Shown here: in pieces, positions 41,351 through 49,337 of the stretch
Numbering within the stretch: position 1 is the stretch's first letter
Layout of the letters: each line of letters opens with the position of its first letter
From: a virus
Strand: one strand, 5' to 3'
IMG/VR virus record: IMGVR_UViG_3300042691_019444
Span: 1 to 64,000 of that record
DNA length: 64,000 nucleotides
Position numbers and translations under genes: made by a program
The notes under the pieces: generated by a model
Told to the model about the DNA's origin: nothing
Seen by the model: the letters and a program-made list of their open reading frames with translations, nothing else
Databases searched by the model: none

Positions 41351-41590
41351 ATGCGTACTTCAAAACAACTCAAGTCTGATGTGCGGTTCGCCAGGCGCAT
41401 TGCACAGCTCATTTCAGCACACCTATCTGATGATGAGTTTGCACGCTTGTTGGCTATGCTTGATGGGTCCGACCTTATCGAAGATGCCATTGAGAAGGTC
41501 GGGTTCTGGAGATGCCCGCACGTGTACGTGAGGGGCAATCGCAAAGCCGTAAAGCGAGAACCTGTGAAGGCAATGGGTAAGGAGGAGTGA
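41351..41590 (+). CDS. hypothetical protein, 79 aa
   Basis: GGAGG precedes ATG 41351. Helical N-terminal half (RFARRIAQLISAHLSDDEFA), then a basic tail. No function assigned. The stop shares a base with the next start (GTGATG). Confidence 0.55.
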   Translation: MRTSKQLKSDVRFARRIAQLISAHLSDDEFARLLAMLDGSDLIEDAIEKVGFWRCPHVYVRGNRKAVKREPVKAMGKEE

Positions 41591-42102
41591 TGCTGAAGTA
41601 TGTAAATGATCCCACAATCATCGCATTCACCAGGGCCCGATTACCCTACGGATGGCTCGGTAACATGAGTGCCTATCCGGTCACCATCTTTGAGGTGTGT
41701 TGGCCTACCGCCGAACATGCATTCCAAGCCATGCGGGTGCATGAGAACTATTGGAATACGGTACGGGATGCTGCATCACCCATGACCGCTAAGATGCTAG
41801 TGAGGGGGATGATATCTAGGGGTGGTTACTTTATGGTGGTGGAACCCCGTACCGTGCGTGACATTGAGAACATGCGTACGGTGTTGATGCAGAAGGTGAT
41901 TCAGAATCCCAAGCTAGCAGTAGCGCTACTCCAGACCGGAGACAGCCTAATTGTTGAAGACGTTACTAAGCAGCCACATGACTTGTTCTGGGGCATGAAG
42001 TTGGTTGGAGACCATTGGGTGGGGGACAACATGCTTGGGTTATTGTGGATGGGGGTACGCGCTAGGCTACGAGGCATTATTCCTCAACAGGGGGTTCTAT
42101 GA
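41590..42102 (+). CDS. NADAR-fold protein (YbiA-like)
   Basis: The 170-residue product shows the NADAR pattern: YGWLGNMSAYPV, VCWPTAEHAFQAMRVHENYW, KMLVRGM, NMRTVLMQKVIQNPKLAVAL LQTGDSLIVED split by one space, DLFWGMK and GDNMLGLLWMGVRARLR. NADAR proteins cleave N-glycosidic bonds and some remove ADP-ribose from guanine, acting as antidotes to DarT-type toxins; others process riboflavin intermediates. In a phage it may counter NAD- or ADP-ribose-based host defence. The exact substrate cannot be read here. Confidence 0.85.
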   Translation: MLKYVNDPTIIAFTRARLPYGWLGNMSAYPVTIFEVCWPTAEHAFQAMRVHENYWNTVRDAASPMTAKMLVRGMISRGGYFMVVEPRTVRDIENMRTVLMQKVIQNPKLAVALLQTGDSLIVEDVTKQPHDLFWGMKLVGDHWVGDNMLGLLWMGVRARLRGIIPQQGVL

Positions 42103-42344
42103 GTAAGAAGGTAATTGGCATCGACCTAGCATCCGGTAAGGACTACACGTCAATGGTTGTGATGGGGGGCGGTAAGGTTCTGCAACTGCATCAAGGTACA
42201 ACGATGGATGTGGAGCAGATTAGGGCTGCTGTCCGGACATTAGAGACTGCTAATCAGATGTCGGTGAATGCGAACAATGTTCTGAAGTTCGCAGTATGGT
42301 TCAAGTCGCAATTGTTCAGGGAGATGGGAGGGACTGGCATATGA
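42099..42344 (+). CDS. small protein with RNase-H-like first strand, 81 aa
   Basis: MSKKVIGIDLASGKDYTSMV matches the first strand and acidic residue of RNase-H-fold nucleases (as in terminase nuclease or RuvC), but the protein is too short for the fold. It may be a truncated relative or a separate small protein. Overlaps neighbours by four bases on each side. Confidence 0.5.
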   Translation: MSKKVIGIDLASGKDYTSMVVMGGGKVLQLHQGTTMDVEQIRAAVRTLETANQMSVNANNVLKFAVWFKSQLFREMGGTGI

Positions 42345-42724
42345 AGCCTGTAGACCAGACAGTGTTTACGGTACCGGGAGGCAATTGCTTCTCAGCGTGT
42401 GTTGCGTCGTTGTTGCACCTAAGCATTGATGAGGTGCCGTACTTTATGGGGGATGAACCGCCTGATAAGCCCAATATGTGGTTCAGGCGGTTCTTGGATT
42501 GGTTGAAGCCTAAAGGGTTATGGGCGGTTACCATTGAGCTGGGTAATGGTTGGGTGCCATTCGGTGAATGCATCCTATCGGGCAAGTCTCCTAGGGGGGA
42601 CTTTCTACATAGTGTGGTGGCCGATGGTCTAACTATCATTCATGACCCACACCCATCCAGAGCCGGCATACTGACGCGGGAAGACGTAGTGGTGCTGATT
42701 CCTAGGATCATCTATAGGTTGTAA
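42341..42724 (+). CDS. papain-like/C39-like peptidase-fold protein
   Basis: The 127-residue product has GGNCFSACVASLLHLSIDEV (Cys nucleophile candidate), SGKSPRGDFLHSVVADG (His candidate) and IIHDPHPS (Asp candidate). This layout recurs in small phage proteins with a cysteine-peptidase fold, recalled without a search. It may be a real protease, a deamidase or an inactive relative. ATG 42341 lacks a strong ribosome site and is coupled to the previous gene. Confidence 0.6.
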   Translation: MKPVDQTVFTVPGGNCFSACVASLLHLSIDEVPYFMGDEPPDKPNMWFRRFLDWLKPKGLWAVTIELGNGWVPFGECILSGKSPRGDFLHSVVADGLTIIHDPHPSRAGILTREDVVVLIPRIIYRL

Positions 42725-43716
42725 TGACTCTGACGATCAGAGACCTCTACACGACATGTCCTAAGTGCGGAATGTACTTGGGTGCCTACGCAATGCGCGC
42801 ACGCGGGCAAGTGCGGCATAAGTGCCAACAACAATCGGAGGCTGATATGAGTAAGTACAGAGTCGAGACGTTTGGTCCATTTGAGATTAGCGAAACTGAT
42901 AACTTCGCAGAATTCACATCCAAAGACGGAGACGGCGTGGACATACCGTTGCAGAACGGGGTGGCGCGTGTGCGCGTTACAGTGCGCAAGCGTCCCGGAG
43001 AACCGTCTGAACCATTCGAGCACCAGATTGGACGCCTTGCTAAGTGCATCATGGCAGAGGTTGAGGGGGAGCCAAGTACGTCGGACGGTGCGGTTGATGT
43101 GGCAATCCGTCTCATCAAACACGCGTACGGGCATAGACCGCTAGACCTAGGTCCTACCATTGCGGTGGACTTCGACGGCGTAATCCATTCCTACGTTAGT
43201 GGTTGGAAGGGTGTGGATGGGATTCCGGATCCGCCCGTACCAGGGGCCATTGAATGGCTGAATGATGTGGTTACGGAATGCCGTGTTGTTATCCACACCA
43301 CAAGGGCCGAGAGTCCTAAAGGGGTGGCCGCCATTGTTGAGTGGTTGAAACGGAACGGCGCAACCCCACAACTCTACAACTCAACCATCACCAATAAGAA
43401 GGTACCGGCGGTCGTATACATTGACGACAGGGCATTCCGATTCACCGGTACATTCCCATCTATCGAGAAGCTGCTGATTGGAATGAAGCCCTGGTACAAG
43501 CAACCATCCTTTAGCGGACCCCACATAGGGACTCGCGGTAGGACGAGAAGTGAAGCGGCGCACGCTGCTATCGATATGATGGAACGAGAAGGGTTGTTGG
43601 ATGATTCCAAATGTGTTGAGTTGAAGTTTGGAACCGATACGGGGGACTATCGACACACATGTACGGTTGTGGATACCGTGGCTGAGCCCATGGACCTTAC
43701 CAAAATCCCCCTCTAA
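42724..43716 (+). CDS. zinc ribbon fused in frame to a HAD-like hydrolase
   Basis: The frame is open for 330 residues. The first 41 carry CPKCGMYLGAYAMRARGQVR and HKC, a probable zinc knuckle. After that comes a CGGCATAA motif (42814), GGAGG (42837-42841) and an in-frame ATG at 42847, which is a better-looking start, giving 289 residues. The HAD part has IAVDFDGVIHSYVSGWKG (about 145-162) with the catalytic Asp pair and a later VVYIDDRAFRF. Such HAD proteins are common in phages with unknown substrate. Either a fusion or an internal start makes two products. Confidence 0.75.
   Translation: MTLTIRDLYTTCPKCGMYLGAYAMRARGQVRHKCQQQSEADMSKYRVETFGPFEISETDNFAEFTSKDGDGVDIPLQNGVARVRVTVRKRPGEPSEPFEHQIGRLAKCIMAEVEGEPSTSDGAVDVAIRLIKHAYGHRPLDLGPTIAVDFDGVIHSYVSGWKGVDGIPDPPVPGAIEWLNDVVTECRVVIHTTRAESPKGVAAIVEWLKRNGATPQLYNSTITNKKVPAVVYIDDRAFRFTGTFPSIEKLLIGMKPWYKQPSFSGPHIGTRGRTRSEAAHAAIDMMEREGLLDDSKCVELKFGTDTGDYRHTCTVVDTVAEPMDLTKIPL
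42814..42821 (+). promoter_or_regulatory. CGGCATAA motif inside an open frame
   Basis: The only copy lying well inside an open reading frame. GGAGG and ATG follow 15-25 bases downstream, so it probably marks the true HAD gene start. Confidence 0.5.
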
Positions 43717-43763
43717 TCCCACCTATACGGCCGACACCAATCCAACTAAACTAACACCTAGGC

Positions 43764-43782
43764 ACCGCAACACGTGTTGCGG
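43764..43782. repeat. CACGTG palindrome, copy 15 (exact) joined to CGGCATAA
   Basis: Exact 18-bp core (43765-43782) fused to CGGCATAA (43780-43787), then AGGAGG and ATG 43805. Confidence 0.95.
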
Positions 43783-43804
43783 CATAACAGGTTAGGAGGC
43801 ATTC

Positions 43805-44017
43805 ATGCGACGACCGTTGTATGTCACGAACAAGGCTATGGTCCACTACATGTATTGGATGTGCGCACATAGCGCCAAAGAGCGACGGCTGCAAGAAGCA
43901 CACTCGCGCGCCACCATATCGTTGGAGGCGTGGTTTGAATTCGTCAGATACCGGGGCAATTCGTACACACATATTGAGTTCTACGAAGCCTGTTGGGGAA
44001 TCTCCAATGGCCCGTAA
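43805..44017 (+). CDS. hypothetical protein, 70 aa
   Basis: AGGAGG precedes the ATG. A Tyr/His-rich helical protein (AMVHYMYWMCAHSAKERRLQ). It overlaps the next gene by 11 bases. Function unknown. Confidence 0.55.
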   Translation: MRRPLYVTNKAMVHYMYWMCAHSAKERRLQEAHSRATISLEAWFEFVRYRGNSYTHIEFYEACWGISNGP

Positions 44018-44288
44018 ACGTCTAACCAGTGCACAGCTAACCGCACTAGATAGGGAGGTAGTGGTTGGGGCGGTATGGACGGTTGAGGAGTTCCATACCC
44101 TGAATCCGGTGCAGGTAGTGAGGGAATGTGCTGATGGGTTGTTTGTGTGGGTTGTGCCTAAGTATGGAGTAGAGGGGCGCAAACACCCGTTCAAAGTAGG
44201 CCGTTCATTCTTCGACCTATCGGGGTCCAAGTACATTGGGACCGATAAGGTATGTGACCACGAGCAGATAACCGATCTAATAGGATGA
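44007..44288 (+). CDS. hypothetical protein, paralogue of the gene at 54777
   Basis: The 93-residue product shares a colinear pattern with the protein at 54777: LNPVQVV against LSPIQIV, FVWVVPKYG against YVWIVPLAP, HPFKVGRSFFDLSGSKYIGT against YPIRVSKDRFSFHDSRYLGH, and VCDHEQIT against ICEHEPVT. This is within-genome duplication of an unknown family. No start-codon ribosome site is obvious; translation is likely coupled. Confidence 0.6.
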   Translation: MARKRLTSAQLTALDREVVVGAVWTVEEFHTLNPVQVVRECADGLFVWVVPKYGVEGRKHPFKVGRSFFDLSGSKYIGTDKVCDHEQITDLIG

Positions 44289-44530
44289 CTATGAAACTCC
44301 AATTCATTGCAACGGTGTTCGAGAAACGTGAGCGAGAGAACGCAACCTCAACAACACTGACGTCCACTAACGCTGAGATTGCGATTTACCATTCTCCGAA
44401 GGACGCCAAACACTTCGGTCCCGTTAGGGGTACTGAGGGGGAGTCAAACAAGTTCTTTCGGGTAACCATTGAGGAGGTGCCATACAGTGAAGCCAGCAAT
44501 GGGACAACCATTGAGGACTACGCTTCATGA
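44285..44530 (+). CDS. hypothetical protein, 81 aa
   Basis: Starts in an ATGA overlap with the previous gene. Beta-type N-terminus (LQFIATVFEKRERENATSTT) and Ser/Thr-rich. A second ATG two codons later is also possible. Function unknown. Confidence 0.5.
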   Translation: MTMKLQFIATVFEKRERENATSTTLTSTNAEIAIYHSPKDAKHFGPVRGTEGESNKFFRVTIEEVPYSEASNGTTIEDYAS

Positions 44531-44763
44531 ACACCGCGAGGGCTGTCATGCTGTGCGCGGCATCGTACATGCTCTCAAGGGAAGCTGATGCCATCTACTA
44601 CAATCTCGAAGCATCTGATGAGGAGCGCAAACGTGCACGTGAGCTTGATAAGGTATCCCATCAGATGGCAAAGGATGCCGGCGCACTTGATAGCGATACA
44701 CTTTGGCATCAAGGGGTGGAGTGGGTAACTAACGCCGATACTGACAAGTATGCGGATGACTAG
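44527..44763 (+). CDS. hypothetical helical protein, 78 aa
   Basis: Starts in an ATGA overlap. Helical and acidic (AIYYNLEASDEERKRARELD). No motif recognised. Its stop is followed by GGAGGG for the next gene. Confidence 0.5.
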   Translation: MNTARAVMLCAASYMLSREADAIYYNLEASDEERKRARELDKVSHQMAKDAGALDSDTLWHQGVEWVTNADTDKYADD

Positions 44764-44772
44764 GAGGGTGTG

Positions 44773-45066
44773 ATGAAGATGGGATTGATAGATCCGGAGA
44801 CTGGTGAGGTGTGCGCCGTATTCAAAGTTTCAGAATCGAGCATAGATGACGTTCATAAGGCATTGTGTGATAAAGGCACATTCAAGATGCCTGTATCGGT
44901 TTGGATTGAATACTTACCGATGCCTAAGGCCAAACCGGCTATCGTTTGTATCAACCCTAAGATTCGCCAACACCTGTGCTACACATGGGCAACTAAACTG
45001 AGGGACTTGCAACATAGGGATGTGAGATGTGATAGACCTACGCTTGACTACAAGTTCAACATCTGA
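44773..45066 (+). CDS. hypothetical protein, 97 aa
   Basis: GGAGGG precedes ATG 44773. Beta-type first half (GEVCAVFKVSESSIDDVHKA) and a basic second half. No family is recognised. Confidence 0.55.
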   Translation: MKMGLIDPETGEVCAVFKVSESSIDDVHKALCDKGTFKMPVSVWIEYLPMPKAKPAIVCINPKIRQHLCYTWATKLRDLQHRDVRCDRPTLDYKFNI

Positions 45067-45102
45067 GACGTTCGGGGTTGACTTGAAGCACGCGAGGCCA
45101 AC

Positions 45103-45285
45103 ATGTGCGGTGGAAAGATTCAATCCTATGTGGTGGGGTATCGGCATACTGACGGGCGCAACCTAACCCGCTACGTTATGGCAAGCTCTGAAGCTGAAGC
45201 CATAAGTGTTGTGACGGCCGAACCTACCTGCGCTGAGTTGCAATACGTACAACTCCCCTCCCAATTACAACCCCCAAAGCTATGA
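45103..45285 (+). CDS. hypothetical protein, 60 aa
   Basis: GAGG lies upstream of ATG 45103. The product (QSYVVGYRHTDGRNLTRYVM ASSEAEAISVV split by one space) has the short strand-then-helix look of small phage proteins with SSEAEA helices. It overlaps the HNH gene by four bases. Function unknown. Confidence 0.5.
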   Translation: MCGGKIQSYVVGYRHTDGRNLTRYVMASSEAEAISVVTAEPTCAELQYVQLPSQLQPPKL

Positions 45286-45875
45286 GCCCCCCTAGGTGGT
45301 TGACTAAGTTCCCATATAGGGGTGTCGGCATATGTTCGTGGTGCGGTAAGGCCACCCCACCGAAACGACGATACTGGTGTTCAAAGGAATGTGTTGAAGA
45401 GTGGATGATCCGTAGCAATGCCACGAGCCTACGTAGGGCAACGTTCGAACGGGACAGGGGCGTGTGCGCATTGTGCGGGGTCGACACAGAGGCAGTACAC
45501 AACGAGCTAACCAAACTCTACTACGATGCCCTAGCGAGGCAAGTAGGGGCAGGAACGTATCATGCCAGTCATGCCCTAGCTAAGCGCATTCCCGACTCAG
45601 ACCCCTACAGGGTTCGGATGCGTGAGTTGGGTAGTCCTAAGTGGATGAAGCGCTCTCTGTGGGAGGCCGATCATATTCAGACGGTTGTGGAGGGTGGCGG
45701 GGGTTGTGGGTTGGAGAACATTCGCACGTTGTGTTGGAAGTGTCATGCTGCGGAGACGGCTAAGCTACATGCCCGTCTGAAGGAGTTTCGTAGGCATTGC
45801 CCTCCTGATGTGGAGGCGTGGTTGGATGAACTAGGTACCGCAACACGTGTTGCGGCAGATAAGGAGGCCCCATGA
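45282..45875 (+). CDS. HNH endonuclease
   Basis: The 197-residue protein has an N-terminal zinc ribbon (CSWCGKATPPKRRYWCSKEC), a second CALCG (about 61-65), and the HNH core WEADHIQTVVEGGG, then LENIRTLCWKCH. It should nick or cut DNA, either as a free homing-type nuclease or in packaging or host-DNA attack. Its C-terminal TATRVAADKEAP comes from palindrome copy 16, which overlaps the last codons. Confidence 0.8.
   Translation: MSPPRWLTKFPYRGVGICSWCGKATPPKRRYWCSKECVEEWMIRSNATSLRRATFERDRGVCALCGVDTEAVHNELTKLYYDALARQVGAGTYHASHALAKRIPDSDPYRVRMRELGSPKWMKRSLWEADHIQTVVEGGGGCGLENIRTLCWKCHAAETAKLHARLKEFRRHCPPDVEAWLDELGTATRVAADKEAP
45838..45855. repeat. CACGTG palindrome, copy 16 (exact core, inside HNH CDS)
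   Basis: Exact 18-bp core read in frame as ATRVA near the C-terminus of the HNH nuclease, followed by AAGGAGG for the gene at 45872. Confidence 0.95.
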
Positions 45876-46237
45876 AGTGCAGTATGATCGTTCCGAGTGA
45901 AGTAGTGGCCGAACACTTACACGCTCGCGCGTGTGCGTGGGTGAAACGTCTATTGGAGAAGTGTGAGGTACAGGACGGGAAGGTCGTTATACCAGAGGAG
46001 CTAGTTAGGTCACTAAGCAATGCCGGGAAGGATTACCAACAACTAAACCCCATAGACCGATCCATTCTGCGGTATGAGGCTATGATGCTGATGCTGGCAA
46101 TCACAAGGCCAGAGTGGCACGGGCGTAAGTTGGTACGGTGTGGGGAGTGCAGTAGGCGCGTCAATGGTGTATGTGAAAACCATGGGTCCGAATGTGATGC
46201 GGACTGGGGTTGTGTGGAAGGATTGGAGGCACAATGA
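45872..46237 (+). CDS. hypothetical protein with C-terminal Cys cluster, 121 aa
   Basis: AAGGAGG precedes the start. The helical body is followed by RCGECSRRVNGVCENHGSEC at about 90-109 and a further Cys, a probable zinc or disulfide knot. It overlaps the first ParB gene by four bases, so it may be translated with the modification cassette. Function unknown. Confidence 0.55.
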   Translation: MKCSMIVPSEVVAEHLHARACAWVKRLLEKCEVQDGKVVIPEELVRSLSNAGKDYQQLNPIDRSILRYEAMMLMLAITRPEWHGRKLVRCGECSRRVNGVCENHGSECDADWGCVEGLEAQ

Positions 46238-46968
46238 AGAAGGCAAAGTCTGATAAGCAAATCGTCGGGACCGTTGAGCATGTTGGCATCGATACGTTGA
46301 AGCCCAACAAGTGGAACCCAAATAAGATGACTACCCGCAAGATGGATAGTCTGAAACAAGGACTGATGGAGGAGGGTTGGCTATCGTCTCAGACGTTGCT
46401 GGTGTGGGGTACCGATAAGGACGGAGTTGCCCACAACGTCATTATTGATGGTGAGCATAGGTGGCGGGCAGCGAAGGCTTGTGGGTTCAAACAGGCTCCT
46501 ATTGTGGTGCTGAACAACATCACTGAGATGGAGGCAAAACGGCTAACCATCAAGCTCAATCAACGACGTGGTGAGTTTGACAGTACGATGCTTGGAGACC
46601 TGTTGAAAGAGGTTGCACGCGAGACGGATGCAGCGCTGTCGCTGGGCTTTGAGGATGACTATGTGAGCAAGCTCATTGCATCTACGGATAAGACCGTAAG
46701 TGCGGCAGTATCGGCAGCAACTCCTCCCCCTGCACCGCCACCCCCTCCTGCTCCACCGCCACCTCCTCCAACTAAGGTGGACGGCATCAAGGGCGTACAA
46801 CCAAACACCCGCATTCCGGTCGTCTTCTACATGGATTCAGATGAGGATGCGACTTTGGTGCGTGAAGTGTTTGCGCACGCTCAACGGCAATTCGAGTCTG
46901 ACAGTAAGTTGCTGTTGAGTGCCGCCAAGTACATCAAGGCCAATCCGACCGCTATTCCAAAGGGGTAA
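46234..46968 (+). CDS. ParB/sulfiredoxin-fold (ParB N-terminal domain) protein 1
   Basis: The 244-residue protein has the ParB N-domain pattern: VGIDTLKPNKWNPNKMTT, then MDSLKQGLMEEGW and IIDGEHRWRAAKACG with the GEHR motif. No helix-turn-helix follows; instead a Pro-rich linker (PPPAPPPPPAPPPPPP, about 166-182) leads to a small C-terminal domain. Stand-alone ParB domains of this type occur in phage base-modification and mobile-element loci and can act as NTPase or phosphotransfer enzymes. It starts the seven-gene cassette and overlaps the following radical SAM gene. Confidence 0.85.
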   Translation: MKKAKSDKQIVGTVEHVGIDTLKPNKWNPNKMTTRKMDSLKQGLMEEGWLSSQTLLVWGTDKDGVAHNVIIDGEHRWRAAKACGFKQAPIVVLNNITEMEAKRLTIKLNQRRGEFDSTMLGDLLKEVARETDAALSLGFEDDYVSKLIASTDKTVSAAVSAATPPPAPPPPPAPPPPPPTKVDGIKGVQPNTRIPVVFYMDSDEDATLVREVFAHAQRQFESDSKLLLSAAKYIKANPTAIPKG

Positions 46969-48305
46969 TGATGAAACGCGTAATGCCGGACGGCTCCAGT
47001 ATCGACATGACCTATAAGTCCCCCCGCGTTAGTGGGGAGATTTATGAATGTGGGTTGCCCCTTACGTTTGACCAGTACAGCTATTGCGAATTCAGGTGCG
47101 CATACTGTTTCGCATTCAGTACTAAGTCGGTGAATATGGGGGGCAGTAAGGAGAAGAGTCTAAGTCGATACGACTACCCGCTTACGTGCGTTGATGTGGA
47201 ACGGGTAAAGTCCCTGTTCCTGAAGCGCACAACCAGTGAGAAGGGTGTTGTGCCGATGATACAGAACCTCATGGCAAAGCGGGCCCCCTTCCATTGGGGA
47301 GGGCTATGTGATCCGTTCGACGGCCATGAGGAGAGGTATCAGGTAGGGTTGGAGCTGCTCCGGTTCTTGCGCGCCATGAACTACCCGACGGTGTTGTGTA
47401 CTAAGGGTGTGTTGATGACCCGAGACCCATGGCGTAGCGTGCTGATGCAGAGTAACTTTCGGTTCCAGCAAAGCATCATTACTCAGGACCCTGTGAAGGT
47501 GGCAGTAGTGGATGCAGGGTGCCCTGATGCGGAAGCTAGGTTTGAGGCTATGCGCGTACTTGCGCGCGAGATGGGCCTCATTACGACGTTGCGGTTACGG
47601 CCCATCATACCGGGCATCGTTACGCCTAAGGACTGCGTGGAACTTATCAGGCGTGCTCACGCGTGTGGGGCAGTAGGTGTGAGTACGGAGTTCTTCTGCG
47701 TTGAGGCACGGGGGGAACATAATCGAGAGCGGTATGCGCCGATGAATGAGGTGGCGGGCATTGACATCTTTGACTTCTACCGTAAGAACTCACCAGGCCA
47801 GAGCGGATACTTGCGCCTAAACCCTGAGGTGAAGAATCCGTACTTCGACGCCATGGAGTCGACCGCTAAGTCGTTGGGGATGCGGTTTGCCATCAGTGAC
47901 TTCCATGGCAAGGAGCGGAATAACTGCACTACATGCTGTGCGGTTTACTGGGATGATGAGACCCAATTGGGAGGCAATGCTGAAGGGCCCTTTATCAACT
48001 ACGGTACACTCACGCGCGGCATCCAATTGGCATCCCGTACGGGATTCGTGTCGTTTGGGGATGTGGCTGAATCGCTCGATTGGGCCGAGCATATTGTGGA
48101 TAGTAACTTTCAGGGGTACATGTGCTCGAACCTGGAGCGTAGCCGCAACCGCAATAAGACGTTGAAGGACGCCCTACAGGGGGAATGGAATGACCCCAAT
48201 AACAGCAAGTCCCCTCACCGCTACACGTACGGCCAACTGAAGCCCATACGGGTGAATGATGCCGGGGATGTGGTGTATCAGTGGGTAGGTAGGAAACCAA
48301 CCTAG
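46968..48305 (+). CDS. radical SAM enzyme 1
   Basis: The 445-residue protein has the cluster motif CEFRCAYC (Cys40, Cys44, Cys47) and GGLCDPFDGHEERYQVGLEL followed by PTVLCTKG, a layout reminiscent of the spore-photoproduct-lyase-like radical SAM group. A C-terminal CTTCC (about 322-326) may hold extra iron-sulfur ligands. It should use S-adenosylmethionine to make a radical on an unknown substrate. Overlap with the ParB-domain gene suggests they work together. Confidence 0.85.
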   Translation: MMKRVMPDGSSIDMTYKSPRVSGEIYECGLPLTFDQYSYCEFRCAYCFAFSTKSVNMGGSKEKSLSRYDYPLTCVDVERVKSLFLKRTTSEKGVVPMIQNLMAKRAPFHWGGLCDPFDGHEERYQVGLELLRFLRAMNYPTVLCTKGVLMTRDPWRSVLMQSNFRFQQSIITQDPVKVAVVDAGCPDAEARFEAMRVLAREMGLITTLRLRPIIPGIVTPKDCVELIRRAHACGAVGVSTEFFCVEARGEHNRERYAPMNEVAGIDIFDFYRKNSPGQSGYLRLNPEVKNPYFDAMESTAKSLGMRFAISDFHGKERNNCTTCCAVYWDDETQLGGNAEGPFINYGTLTRGIQLASRTGFVSFGDVAESLDWAEHIVDSNFQGYMCSNLERSRNRNKTLKDALQGEWNDPNNSKSPHRYTYGQLKPIRVNDAGDVVYQWVGRKPT

Positions 48306-48325
48306 ACCGCAACACGTGTTGCGGT
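48306..48325. repeat. CACGTG palindrome, copy 17 (exact)
   Basis: Exact 20-bp palindrome directly after the radical SAM stop, before GGAG and ATG 48336. It separates two halves of the modification cassette. Confidence 0.95.
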
Positions 48326-48335
48326 GGAGTGGCAG

Positions 48336-49337
48336 ATGAGCATTATCAACCTGTTCTTTCTGGTACCTCCGTCGCAGCTTGGCGGTTGTACGTCGTTCAC
48401 CCTGCATCTGTACCATGCGCTTATCAACCTAGGGCACACCCCTAGGTTGTGCCGCATTACGGACACTGACAAAATCAAGGCCAGTAAGTTTCCGTATGGA
48501 CTTGAGATATGGAATGTTCCGCTTGAGTACGCATTGAACTTAGTTGGCAATGAGCCTGCCCTAATCACGTACTGCTTCTGGAAGAAGTATGCTGTGCATG
48601 CCGAACCGCTGATAAGGGCCGGAGTACCAATGGTGGTGCATGACCCCGCCGAGTTTCATTCGGATGAGTTGGAGTTGTTCAAACGGTTGCGGTATCGCCC
48701 AATAGTTATACGGGACCGCAACGTGAGGGGACTAAAGGCGTTAGGTGTGGAGTCTACGTACATTCCACACCCGTACGCCACATCTCCTACTGTGCCGATG
48801 CCTAAGGTCTACAGAGCCTTATGCTTGGCAAGGGTGGACTTTAGGAAACGCACTCACTGGATAGTGACCGCCAACAAGGCGTTGAGCGAATCGAAGCAAT
48901 GCCACCTATACGGGGAGGTGAATCGTATTTACGAATATCACCAACTACGCAAGGAACATCCTGATTGGAAGCAGTGGTATCACGGGCAATTCCCCGACAG
49001 GTTGGGGGCTGCGGTGGAGTTGTTTGGTGGGGCTGAGTATGCTGTGGACCTAACTCACATTCAGGGAGACGGGGGTGGCACGCAGTACACATTCTTTGAG
49101 GCGTGGAATGCCGGCATCCCGTTGGTACTGAACAGGGCATGGGAAACCGGGGTAACCGATGAGGTTAGGGACGGAGATAGTTGTGTGATGGTAAACAATG
49201 CCGATGAGTTGGTTGAGGTATTGAATACCAATCCTAAGAACTTCGCTGGAATAGTTGAGGGGGGCACACGCATAATGCACGCACACGGCAATGACGTTGC
49301 GATGCTGTATGCAGAACAAGCCATTAGGAGGCCATAA
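48336..49337 (+). CDS. GT-B (GT4-like) glycosyltransferase
   Basis: The 333-residue protein has two Rossmann-like halves: VPPSQLGGCTSFTLHLYHAL near the N-terminus (donor/acceptor Gly loop), IPHPYATSP in the middle, and TQYTFFEAWNAGIPLVLNR with the E-x7-type GT4 acidic region, followed by a helical C-terminus. It should transfer a sugar from a nucleotide donor. ATG 48336 follows GGAG after palindrome copy 17. Acceptor unknown: DNA base or virion protein. Confidence 0.8.
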   Translation: MSIINLFFLVPPSQLGGCTSFTLHLYHALINLGHTPRLCRITDTDKIKASKFPYGLEIWNVPLEYALNLVGNEPALITYCFWKKYAVHAEPLIRAGVPMVVHDPAEFHSDELELFKRLRYRPIVIRDRNVRGLKALGVESTYIPHPYATSPTVPMPKVYRALCLARVDFRKRTHWIVTANKALSESKQCHLYGEVNRIYEYHQLRKEHPDWKQWYHGQFPDRLGAAVELFGGAEYAVDLTHIQGDGGGTQYTFFEAWNAGIPLVLNRAWETGVTDEVRDGDSCVMVNNADELVEVLNTNPKNFAGIVEGGTRIMHAHGNDVAMLYAEQAIRRP

